NCBI RefSeq assembly: GCF_040702505.1
Contig: NZ_JBFBLC010000001.1
Coordinates: 310,001-374,000 of the forward strand
Source: Terrabacter sp040702505
GTDB lineage: Bacteria > Actinomycetota > Actinomycetes > Actinomycetales > Dermatophilaceae
DNA length: 64,000 nucleotides
Reading direction: 5' to 3'
The position numbers and the translations under genes are program-made. The notes below the pieces were generated by a model. It was given only the letters and a program-made list of their open reading frames with translations. It was not told where the DNA came from and did not search any database. Of this stretch, positions 43,068 through 51,300 are shown one piece after another. Positions within the stretch are counted from its first letter, which is position 1, and each line of letters starts with the position of its first letter.

Positions 43068-44120
43068 ATGTTCCGAAGCAAGCAGTCCCGCACCGAGGCT
43101 GCCGTCGAGCAGGCCCAGTCCGCAGCGGCCGAGCTCAAGGCCAACGCCGCCGCCGTCGCGGCCGAGGCAGCCACCCTCGCCAAGCAGCGCGCCCAGACGG
43201 CGCGCGAGTCGGCGACGCCCTACCTGCAGAACGCCGCCGACACGGCGCGCGAGCAGCTGACCGCCGCCAGGGAGGCCGCCGCCCCCGTGCTGGCATCGTC
43301 GGCCGCGTCGGCGAAGGAGGTGGCGGCTGAGGCCTTCCACGAGGCAGCCGACCGCGCCCGGCCCCGGGTCGAGGCCGCGCAGTCGACCATGGTCGACTCG
43401 GTGCTCCCCAAGGTGGGGGCCGTCCTCGGCACGGCCGCCGCCGCGCTGGCAGCCGGCGCCGAGCAGGCCCGCGAGGCGGCCGTGGCCGCACAGCCGCACC
43501 TCGAGCAGGCGGCCGCCCATGCGAAGGAGACCGCCGCCGTCAGCGGCCACCGCGCCTCCGACGCCTACCTCGTGCTCAAGGGCGAGGCCGTCGCCAAGCG
43601 CCGCGGTGGCAAGGGCCGGTGGCTCCTCGTCATCGGGCTGGCCGCTGCCGGGGTGGCCGCCGCGGCCGCCTTCCGCAAGCAGAAGCAGGCCGAGGACCCG
43701 TGGGCCACGCCGCTCGACACCCGCTCCACCGGCACCGACACCACCACGCTCAAGGACAAGGCGAGCGGGCAGGTCGCGCAGGCCAAGGACGCGGTCGCCG
43801 ACGCAGCGGGCAAGGCCAAGGAGAAGGCCGGCGACCTCGCGGCCAAGGGTCAGTCGGCCATCGCCGATGCCAAGGACCGCTCCGGTGAGGCCGTCGACGA
43901 CGCGACCGACGCGACCGACGCGACCGACGCGACCGACGCCGGCAGCACGTCCGGGGGCCAGGTCTCCGAGGTCACTTCGGGACAGGGTTCGGCTCCGGGC
44001 TCCGACGCCATCACGTCCGACGCGGTCGAGGGCGGCACCATCAACGGTGCTTCGACGACCGACTCCTCGCGCGGGTCGGCCAAGACGCGCGCCGAGCGCG
44101 GCGACGACGCCGGCAGCTGA
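43068..44120 (+). CDS. Ala-rich coiled-coil protein with one membrane helix
   Basis: A 350-residue protein. Residues 1-180 form long Ala-rich helices like apolipoprotein or YtxH-type proteins. One membrane helix (WLLVIGLAAAGVAAAAAF) lies around residues 188-205. The C-terminal part is charged and low complexity and includes an in-frame (ATD)4 repeat. It sits where mycobacteria have cwsA, between gyrA and ppiA, and could do a similar wall or division job. This is based on position only. The start follows AGGAGG. Confidence 0.6.
   Translation: MFRSKQSRTEAAVEQAQSAAAELKANAAAVAAEAATLAKQRAQTARESATPYLQNAADTAREQLTAAREAAAPVLASSAASAKEVAAEAFHEAADRARPRVEAAQSTMVDSVLPKVGAVLGTAAAALAAGAEQAREAAVAAQPHLEQAAAHAKETAAVSGHRASDAYLVLKGEAVAKRRGGKGRWLLVIGLAAAGVAAAAAFRKQKQAEDPWATPLDTRSTGTDTTTLKDKASGQVAQAKDAVADAAGKAKEKAGDLAAKGQSAIADAKDRSGEAVDDATDATDATDATDAGSTSGGQVSEVTSGQGSAPGSDAITSDAVEGGTINGASTTDSSRGSAKTRAERGDDAGS
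43902..43937 (+). repeat. four tandem 9-base repeats
   Basis: GCGACCGAC is repeated four times exactly, encoding Ala-Thr-Asp repeats in the coiled-coil protein. Copy number may vary between strains through slippage. Confidence 0.85.
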
Positions 44121-44162
44121 TCAGCCGCTGACCCGGCGCGCGCGAGCGCGCCGGGTGGGCCA

Positions 44163-44296
44163 CAAAAGAAGGACCCGGGTGCCAGAGGCATCCGGGTCCT
44201 TCTCTGCATGAGCTGGCTCGCACCGACAGGGGGACAGCGCGAGCCAGCACATGCAGAAGGGCTGGGCGCGGTTCGTGCGGGCCCAACCCTTCGCTG
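44163..44296 (-). ncRNA. candidate three-hairpin small RNA
   Basis: On the minus strand there are three successive stem-loops: 44292-44256 (12-base stem, one mismatch), 44255-44205 (17-base stem, one mismatch, loop with TGTCCCCCTGT) and 44203-44167 (17-base stem, then TCTTTTG). The last looks like an intrinsic terminator. A -10-like TAGACT is at 44307-44302, the same hexamer as in front of gyrB. The whole would make an RNA of about 130 bases. No open frame explains it. The C-rich loop is reminiscent of 6C RNA, but I cannot match it. Confidence 0.5.
44167..44203. terminator. terminator shared by the coiled-coil gene and the small-RNA candidate
   Basis: AGAAGGACCCGGGTGCC pairs with GGCATCCGGGTCCTTCT (one wobble) across an AGA loop. 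The better T-run (TCTTTTG) is on the minus strand. Confidence 0.75.
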
Positions 44297-44466
44297 TCAC
44301 CAGTCTAGACCGTGTCCGGCTGGTTGCGCGAGGGCTTCGATGAAGTTTCCATCAGATTTTCCGCGCCACCTGCACCGTCGGGCTCCTTCCGAAGCCCGAG
44401 GACCACGACGGCGTCCGCACGAGCATGTCACCCCGTCCGCCGGCTCGCCACCCGAACCGCCGTGCC

Positions 44467-44985
44467 TCACCACCCCAGCGGGCTGGCCGGCGTCTCGTCC
44501 CCGCCCGCGGCCGGCTCGTTCGCGGCGACGGCGAAGGACTCGAGGGCCGCGACGAGCCCCGCCCGCTCCTCGGCGGGCACGGCGCGCACGATGCGGGCGA
44601 TCTCGCTGCGGCGGCGCGCCGTCACCGCCTCGACGAGGCCGGCTCCCTGCGCGGTCGTGGCGAGGACGACCTGACGCCGGTCGTCGGGGTTCTCACGTCG
44701 GTCGACGAGCCCGTCGCGCACGAGGCGGTCGACCTGGCGCTGCGCCGTCGAGGCGTTGACCCCGAGCCGCGCCGCGAGCTGCGCCAGGGTCGAGGCCCCG
44801 TGCGTCGTCAGCAGCACGAGGACGCGGAACTGCGCGAGGGTGACGGTCTCCTCGACGTCGGCGAGTGATCGCGCCGACACGCCCACCAGTGCGCGGGAGG
44901 CGGTCAGCAGGGCGGTCACGAGGTCCTCGCCCTCGCTGCTCGCTGACCCTGCTGATGCGTCTGACAGTGTGGGATTTACTTGCAC
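44467..44985 (-). CDS. MarR family regulator
   Basis: A 172-residue winged-helix protein with the MarR core (LAQFRVLVLLTTHGASTLAQ, then AARLGVNASTAQRQVDRLVR and the wing RRENPDDRRQVVLA). The start chosen is GTG 44985, because the frame reads through an AT-rich region before that and no ribosome binding site is visible. The mRNA may be leaderless. It is divergent from the ClC gene with a 25-base gap containing two palindromes, so it probably regulates both genes. Confidence 0.82.
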   Translation of the reverse strand: MQVNPTLSDASAGSASSEGEDLVTALLTASRALVGVSARSLADVEETVTLAQFRVLVLLTTHGASTLAQLAARLGVNASTAQRQVDRLVRDGLVDRRENPDDRRQVVLATTAQGAGLVEAVTARRRSEIARIVRAVPAEERAGLVAALESFAVAANEPAAGGDETPASPLGW

Positions 44986-45007
44986 AGTGCAATCATTGCA
45001 TAATGCA
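44980..45007. promoter_or_regulatory. two tandem MarR-type operators
   Basis: TTGCAC-A-GTGCAA (44980-44992) and TGCAT-A-ATGCA (44997-45007) are palindromes with centres 16 bases apart. They cover the start codon of the MarR gene and end just before the ClC start. Confidence 0.65.
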
Positions 45008-45010
45008 GGA

Positions 45011-46420
45011 ATGTCATCCGGGATGCCACGCCCCCAACGCTCCTGGATCCTCCCCACGGCACTGCCCACGATCCGGCGGCCCTGGCCGCGGCAGGCCGTC
45101 GCCGCGCCGCCGCGTGCGCGCCTGGGTGGGCAGCCCGCCCTTGCGGCCAGCGCAGCCGTCGTCGGAGCCCTGACCGGCCTCGTCGCCGCGACCTTCCGAG
45201 TGCTCCTCGAGCACGCCGGCCGGCTGCGCGTCGACCTCGTGGGCTGGGCGCACGGCAGTCCCGTGACCGGCTTCGTGCTCGTGATCGTGTGCTGTGCTGC
45301 CGCCACGAGCGCCGCGGCGTGGCTCGTGCACCGGGTCGAGCCGCACGCCGAGGGCAGCGGCATCCCCCGCGTCGAGGCGGTCGTGGAGGGGCGCAAGCCG
45401 CCCGGTCGCTTCCGCATCCTGCCGGTGAAGTACGCCGGTGGCCTGCTGTCCATCGGGTCGGGCCTGGCCCTGGGCCGGGAGGGGCCCTCGGTGCAGATGG
45501 GTGGCACCATCGCCGCGGTCGTGGGGCGCGCGCTGCGCCGCAGCAGCGCCGATGTGCGCCTGCTCGTGGCTGCCGGAGCAGCGGCCGGCCTGGCCACGGC
45601 CTTCAACGCGCCCATCGCCGGTGGCGTCTTCGTGCTCGAGGAGCTGCTCAAGCGGTTCGACCCGCGCACCACCCTGGCCACCCTCGTCGCGTCGGCGGCC
45701 GGCTTCGCCAGCGCGCGGCTGCTGCTGCCCGCGTCGTCGTCCGACTTCCACGTGCCGCACTTCGCCGAGCCCTCCCTCGAGCAGGCGCCGCTCGTCGTGG
45801 CCGTGGGCGTGGTGTGCGGCCTGGTCGGTGTCGCCTACAACTGGTCGGTCATCCGCAGCCTGCGCATCGCCGACACCAGCCGCTGGCCGGTCGTCGTGCG
45901 CGCCGCGCTCATCGGCGCTGCGGTCGGGGCGGTCGGCTGGTTCGGTCCCGGGCTGGTCGGGGGCGGTGACAACCTGACGCAGTCGGCACTGCTCGGGCAC
46001 GGCACGATCGTGGCCGTCACGGGGCTTCTGGCGCTCCGCTTCGTCCTCGGCGTCGGGTCGTATGCCGCGTGCACCCCGGGCGGCCTCTTCGCCCCGATGC
46101 TCGTGCTCGGCTCGAACCTCGGGCTCCTCATCGGCCTGGTGGGCCAGGACGTCGTCCCGCTCGAGACGCCGGAGCCGGCGGCGCTGGCCCTCATCGGGAT
46201 GGCGGCGTTCTTCACCGCCACGGTGCGAGCCCCGGTGACCGGGCTCGTGCTCGCCACGGAGATGACCGCTTCGACGACGCTGCTGCCGCCGATGCTCGGC
46301 GCCTGCGCGGTCGCCATGCTGACGGCCGCCATGCTGCGCTCGGTCCCGATCTACGACCAGCTGACCCAGCGGGCGGTGCTGGCCACCCGCGAGAACGCCG
46401 CCGAGGGTCACCCCGACTGA
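45011..46420 (+). CDS. ClC-family chloride channel/H+ antiporter
   Basis: A 469-residue membrane protein with ClC filter motifs: GSGIPRVEA, GREGPSVQMGG (gating Glu), and GGLFAPMLVLGSNLG. A Tyr in SVPIYDQL fits the central Tyr, and FVLEELLKRF carries the Glu that relays protons in antiporters. It therefore probably exchanges Cl- for H+, perhaps in acid resistance. It has no CBS domains. The start is ATG 45011, with the next ATG at 45023 also possible. The divergent MarR gene probably controls it. Confidence 0.88.
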   Translation: MSSGMPRPQRSWILPTALPTIRRPWPRQAVAAPPRARLGGQPALAASAAVVGALTGLVAATFRVLLEHAGRLRVDLVGWAHGSPVTGFVLVIVCCAAATSAAAWLVHRVEPHAEGSGIPRVEAVVEGRKPPGRFRILPVKYAGGLLSIGSGLALGREGPSVQMGGTIAAVVGRALRRSSADVRLLVAAGAAAGLATAFNAPIAGGVFVLEELLKRFDPRTTLATLVASAAGFASARLLLPASSSDFHVPHFAEPSLEQAPLVVAVGVVCGLVGVAYNWSVIRSLRIADTSRWPVVVRAALIGAAVGAVGWFGPGLVGGGDNLTQSALLGHGTIVAVTGLLALRFVLGVGSYAACTPGGLFAPMLVLGSNLGLLIGLVGQDVVPLETPEPAALALIGMAAFFTATVRAPVTGLVLATEMTASTTLLPPMLGACAVAMLTAAMLRSVPIYDQLTQRAVLATRENAAEGHPD

Positions 46421-46552
46421 GCGCCCGCCGGCGAGACACTGCCGTCCGGCCGCACACCCCCTGATCCCCTTTTCGCGGGAGCTCGCGGAATCCAACTCCC
46501 CGACACTTCCGGATATGACGGTTGAACCACTTCGGAAATGGCATATATCAAA

Positions 46553-46571
46553 CCGAGTCCAAACCACTCGG
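46553..46571. terminator. small hairpin in AT-rich gap
   Basis: CCGAGT and ACTCGG flank a 7-base loop between the convergent ClC and aminotransferase genes. The surrounding 150 bases are unusually AT-rich for this genome. Confidence 0.3.
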
Positions 46572-46647
46572 AATCATTCTCCGGCGTATTTTTCGCTGTT
46601 CTACCGAGCGAATTCGGGCCGGGGAACAGCCAGCGGTGCTCCTGTCG

Positions 46648-48000
46648 TCACCCCTGGGCGGTCGACAGGTCGTGCGCCGACCCGGAGAGGCCGTCGGCTG
46701 CCCAGGAGGAGGCGATGACCCCGTCATGGAGGATCGCCAGGCCGTCAGCGAGCACGTCATCGGGGGTGGTCAGCGGGGCCATCACCTTGAGCACCTGGTC
46801 GTGCGAGCCGCAGGACTCGATGAGCAGGCCGTTGTCGACACTGTGCCGCCGGACCTCGGCCGCCACCTCCCCGCTGACGACGTCGAGGCCTTGCATCATG
46901 CCGCGGCCCTTGGGCCTGGCGCCCGGCAGCTCGTCCGCCATGCGCTGCAGCGCACGGTTCACCCGCCGGGCGTGATTCGCCACGGTGACGCAGAGCCGGT
47001 CGTCGGCCCAGAACTTCTCGAGCGCTGCGCGCGCCGTCACGAACGCGTGGTCGTTGCCCCGGAAGGTGCCGTTGTGCTCGCCCGGCTCCCAGACGTCGAG
47101 GTCCGGCCGGATGAGCAGGACCGCGAGGGGCAGGCCCATCCCGGACAGCGACTTGGACAGGACGACGAGATCCGGCACGAGCCCGGCCGCCTCGAAGCTG
47201 AAGAAGGACCCGGTGCGCCCACACCCGGCCTGGATGTCGTCGACGACCAGCAGGGCGCCGTGTCGCTGCGCGATCGCCGCGACGCGACGCAGCCAGGTCG
47301 GAGAGGCCACGTCCAGGCCCCCTTCGCCCTGCACGGTCTCGAGCAGCACGGCGGCCGGCGGGTCGATCCCGCCGGAGGGGTCGTCGAGCATCTGCTCGAG
47401 CAGGTCTGCCGTGTCGATGCCCTCGCCGAAGCAGCCGTCGAAGGGCATCCTCGTCACGTCCGGGAGCGAGCTCGTCGGCGCCATCCTGTGGTGGCTGTTG
47501 GCGGTGGCCGCCAGTGAGCCGAGGGACACCCCGTGGAACCCGTGCGTGAAGGCGATGACGTTGCGACGACCGGTCACCCTCCGGGCGAGCTTGAGAGCGG
47601 CCTCGACGGCGTTCGTCCCCGTGGGTCCGGTGAACTGCACCCGGTACTCCAGACCTCGCGGGGTCAGCACCAGGGCGTCGAAGGACTCGAGGAACTCGGC
47701 CTTGGCCGTGGTGTGCAGGTCGAGGCTGTGCGCGATGCCGTCCCCGGTGAGATAGGCCAGCAGGGCCTGCTTGAGGTCCGGGTCGTTGTGGCCGTAGTTC
47801 AGCGAGCCGGCCCCGGCCAGGAAGTCGATGTACTGGCGGCCCTGGACGTCATGGACCACGCTGCCGCGGGCCGTGGTCAGGACGGCCTCGAACGACCGGC
47901 AGTAGCTGCGGACCTGCGACTCCTGCGTGGCGAAGATGTCGACAAGACGACACTCCTCGGCGTCCCGGCTCAGCTGCGTGATGGTCTCTGCTCTGGACAT
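46648..48000 (-). CDS. diaminobutyrate-2-oxoglutarate aminotransferase (class III)
   Basis: A 450-residue PLP enzyme resembling EctB and Dat. It has FLAGAGSLNYGHNDPDLKQA, GPTGTNAVEAALKLAR, FTHGFHGVSLGSLA, the cofactor Asp in DDIQAGCGRTG and the Schiff-base Lys in LSKSLSGMGLPLAV. EctB/Dat enzymes convert aspartate semialdehyde and glutamate into L-2,4-diaminobutyrate. No ectA or ectC is present, so ectoine is unlikely. The divergent Pls-type NRPS suggests the product feeds a polymer or peptide. The start is ATG 48000 with GGGAG upstream. Confidence 0.82.
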   Translation of the reverse strand: MSRAETITQLSRDAEECRLVDIFATQESQVRSYCRSFEAVLTTARGSVVHDVQGRQYIDFLAGAGSLNYGHNDPDLKQALLAYLTGDGIAHSLDLHTTAKAEFLESFDALVLTPRGLEYRVQFTGPTGTNAVEAALKLARRVTGRRNVIAFTHGFHGVSLGSLAATANSHHRMAPTSSLPDVTRMPFDGCFGEGIDTADLLEQMLDDPSGGIDPPAAVLLETVQGEGGLDVASPTWLRRVAAIAQRHGALLVVDDIQAGCGRTGSFFSFEAAGLVPDLVVLSKSLSGMGLPLAVLLIRPDLDVWEPGEHNGTFRGNDHAFVTARAALEKFWADDRLCVTVANHARRVNRALQRMADELPGARPKGRGMMQGLDVVSGEVAAEVRRHSVDNGLLIESCGSHDQVLKVMAPLTTPDDVLADGLAILHDGVIASSWAADGLSGSAHDLSTAQG

Positions 48001-48374
48001 GTCCGCTCCCGTCACGGACCCGTGAGCGGCTCCGATGCCCCCTGATCGATGGCGATCCAAACCGCTCCACGGAAGGTGATGGAGATGGATGTCCTGTACT
48101 CGACGCGGCATCGGGCGGACGTCGAGGTGGCCAGCAGAATGCGGGAACCGATCCACGGTTGTGGCCCGGAAGACCCCTGCTTCCGCTTCAACGCTAACCC
48201 CGTCCGCAAATTGCGTCAGCGCATTGTGGAGCGACGGGAGCATCCGGTGGAATGTGCAGCATTCGCAGGACGAGTGTGTTAGCGGCCGCGCATAGTGGAA
48301 AGGCCGGACGGCACCCGGAAATGTGAATTCCGGTGTGAAGGAGAGTCTTTCCGCGTGAAAGGGGCGAAGGCACC
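48001..48374. other. 374-base divergent region between the aminotransferase and Pls-like genes
   Basis: It contains small inverted repeats, GAATG-TGCAG-CATTC at 48250-48264 and CCGGAA/TTCCGG at 48315-48333, and a stretch of lower GC. These are candidate control sites. A 77-codon open frame at 48049-48282 lacks a ribosome binding site and family resemblance and is not called as a gene. Confidence 0.45.
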
Positions 48375-51300
48375 ATGACGCCCTACCGCTCGCCCGCCAG
48401 CGCGCGCGCGACCTCACCCGCAGGCTCGCTGGTCCACCAGGGCGCCGCCCCCGACGCGACGCTGCGCCCGGGTCCCGTCCTGGCGGCACGGGACCAGCGA
48501 CTGCGGTGGCGTCCCGGCGACCGGCTCGAGCACGTCTTCGAGGAGCAGTGCGACCGGCTGTGCGAGCAGGAGCCGGCTCACCTGGCCGTCGACAACGCGT
48601 CGGTGCGCCTGACCTACCTCGAGCTGGACGCCCTGGCCAACCGGCTGGCGCGGCACCTGCAGCACCGCGGAGTCGCGGCCGGCGACCGGGTCGGCCTGGT
48701 GCTCGACGACCCCGTGTGGTCCTATGCGGCGATCCTCTCGGTGCTCAAGCTCGGGGGTGCCTACGTGCCGATGGACCCGGCCTTCCCGGCCGACCGCATC
48801 GGCTACATCGCGCAGGACGCCGGCGTCCGGTGGGTGCTGTCCCTGACGCACGTCGTCGAGCCACTGTCACAGGTCGAGGTCCCCGTCCTGCATCTCGACG
48901 CAGACGACGAGGCGGGCGAGATCGACCGCCGTGACAGCACGCGTCTGCCCCGTCCGGAGCCGCCCGACGACCTCGCCTACGTCATCTACACCTCAGGGTC
49001 GACCGGCCGGCCCAAGGGGGTCGCCGTCGAGCACTCCAGCATCTGCAACTTCGTGCGCGTGGCCGGCGAGGTCTACGGCTACCGTCCCGACGACCGCGTC
49101 TACCAGGGGATGACCACGGCGTTCGACTTCTCCGTCGAGGAGATGTGGGTCCCGTGGGCGGCCGGGGCGACCCTGGTGCCCAAGCCTGCACGGACGAGCC
49201 TGCTGGGGATGGAGCTCGCCGACTACCTGACGCGCCACCGGGTCAGCGCCCTCTGCTGCGTGCCCACCCTTCTGGCAACGCTCGACCCCGAGGAGGCCGA
49301 CCTGCGATTCCTTCTCGTCTCGGGCGAGGCCTGCCAGAAGGACCTCGTCAGCCGCTGGCACCGCCCGGGCCTGCGCTTCCTCAACGTCTACGGCCCCACC
49401 GAGGCCACCGTCACGGCGAGCTGGGACGTCGTGCATCCCGACAAGCCGGTCACGCTCGGGGTGCCGCTGCCGACCTACACCGCCGTGATCCTGCACCCGC
49501 AGGAGCCGCGGACCGTTCCGGTGGGGGAGCTCGGCGAGATCGGCATCGCCGGCATCGGGCTCGCCAGGGAGTACGTCAACCGACCGGAGCAGACGGCCGC
49601 CGCCTTCATCCCCGACTTCGTCGGCATCGAGCCCAACCCGGGTGGCCGCATCTACCGCACCGGTGACCTCGGGCGCTTCACCGCCGACGGGGTGATCGAG
49701 TACGCCGGGCGCATCGACACCCAGGTCAAGATCCGGGGCTACCGCATCGAGCTCACCGAGATCGAGTCCGTGGTCCTCGAGGTCCCGGGCGTCGCGCAGG
49801 CCGTGGTCGACGTCCACGCAGCGGCCGGTGGGGCCGGCACGGAGCTCGTCGCCTACTACACCGGGCGGCCGGGTGTGGACGTCACCGACCGCAGCGTGCA
49901 CGACCACCTCGGACGCCGCCTGCCGGCATACATGGTCCCGGCCTACTACGAGCGGATCCAGGCCATCCCGAGGCTGCCGAGCGACAAGGCCGACCGCAAG
50001 CGCCTGCCGGCCCCGACCCACCGGCTCGGCCCGGAGGAGACGGCCGAGCACGTCGCGCCCGCGACCGACACCGAGCGCGCGCTGGCGCGTGCGATCGAGA
50101 CCGTCCTCGGCGTGCCCCAGGTCTCCGCGACCGCTCATTTCTTCGACGACCTCGGGGCGAACTCGCTGATGCTCGCGCAGTTCTCCGCGCGGGTGCGCAA
50201 GGACACCGACCTGCCGCCCGTGGCCATGCAGCAGATGTACACGCACCCGACCGTGCGCGACCTCGCCTCGGCCGTCAGCCGCGCCCGGCCGAGCGTCGAC
50301 ACCGAGGCGTGGGCTCCCCGACCACGCTCCGCCGCCCCGGCCGAGGCCGGGCACCCATGGGCCGTCGGGATCCGGATGGCGCTCTGCGGGCTCCTCCAGG
50401 TGCTGATCTTCCTCGCCTACTCCTACCTCATGCTGTGGGTGACCCTCATCGGCTACCGCTGGACCGTCGCGGCCACGGGCCCGCTGCTCGTCTGGGCACG
50501 CTCGATCGCCTTCGGCATCGGAATCTTCGCCCTGCTCGCGACCGTCCCCGTCCTGCTCAAGTGGGTCCTGGTCGGACGGTGGAAGGCGACCGAGATCCCG
50601 GTGTGGGGCCCGGCCTACCTGCGCTTCTGGTTCGTGCACGCGCTCGTCAACACCAACCCGCTGCGGCTCTTCGTCGGCACGCCGGTCTACCTCGCCTACC
50701 TCCGGGTCCTCGGGGCCCACATCGGCGCGCGGGCGTCGATCTTCTCCACCGCAGTGCCGGTGTGCACCGACCTGCTCACCATCGGCGCGGACACGGTGAT
50801 CCGTAAGGACACGCGCTACGCGTGCTACCGGGCACACGACGGCCGGATCGAGACCGGCCCGGTGACGCTCGGCTCGGGGGTTCTCGTCGGGGAGATGTCG
50901 GTGCTCGACATCGGGACCTCGATGGGCGACGGGTCCCAGCTCGGGCACTCCTCCTCGCTGCAGACCGGGCAGGCGGTACCGGCTGGAAGCCGCTGGCACG
51001 GATCGCCGGCGCGACCGACCGGGGCCGACTACCGCGCCGTGCCCGAGGCCGACTGCGGTCGGCGTCGCCGGGCGACCTACAGCTTCCTGGTGCTGCTCAA
51101 CCGGCTCGTGCTCGTCGGGCCGGCCGGCATCGCCGTGCTCGCGCTGACACTGCCCTCCTACCTGGGCACCGGTCACCTGGACCACGGCAACCCGACGTTC
51201 TACCGCGACCTCGTGCTCGTCTCCCTCGCGCTCTACCTCGGCGGACTGCTCGCGGGCTTCGCGACGGTGCTCGTCCTACCCCGGGCGCTCAACCGCCTCA

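Noticed and set aside
44163..44296. Assignment of the hairpins to 6C RNA
   Set aside because: Only one loop is C-rich, with five Cs, and the other loop lacks the second C6 run. Without a covariance search the class name is not justified.
46648..48000. Ectoine biosynthesis locus
   Set aside because: The aminotransferase resembles EctB, but neither an acetyltransferase (EctA) nor a cyclase (EctC) is adjacent.
48049..48282. Small 77-codon gene between the aminotransferase and the Pls-like NRPS
   Set aside because: No ribosome binding site, no family resemblance, and it overlaps the presumed divergent promoter region.
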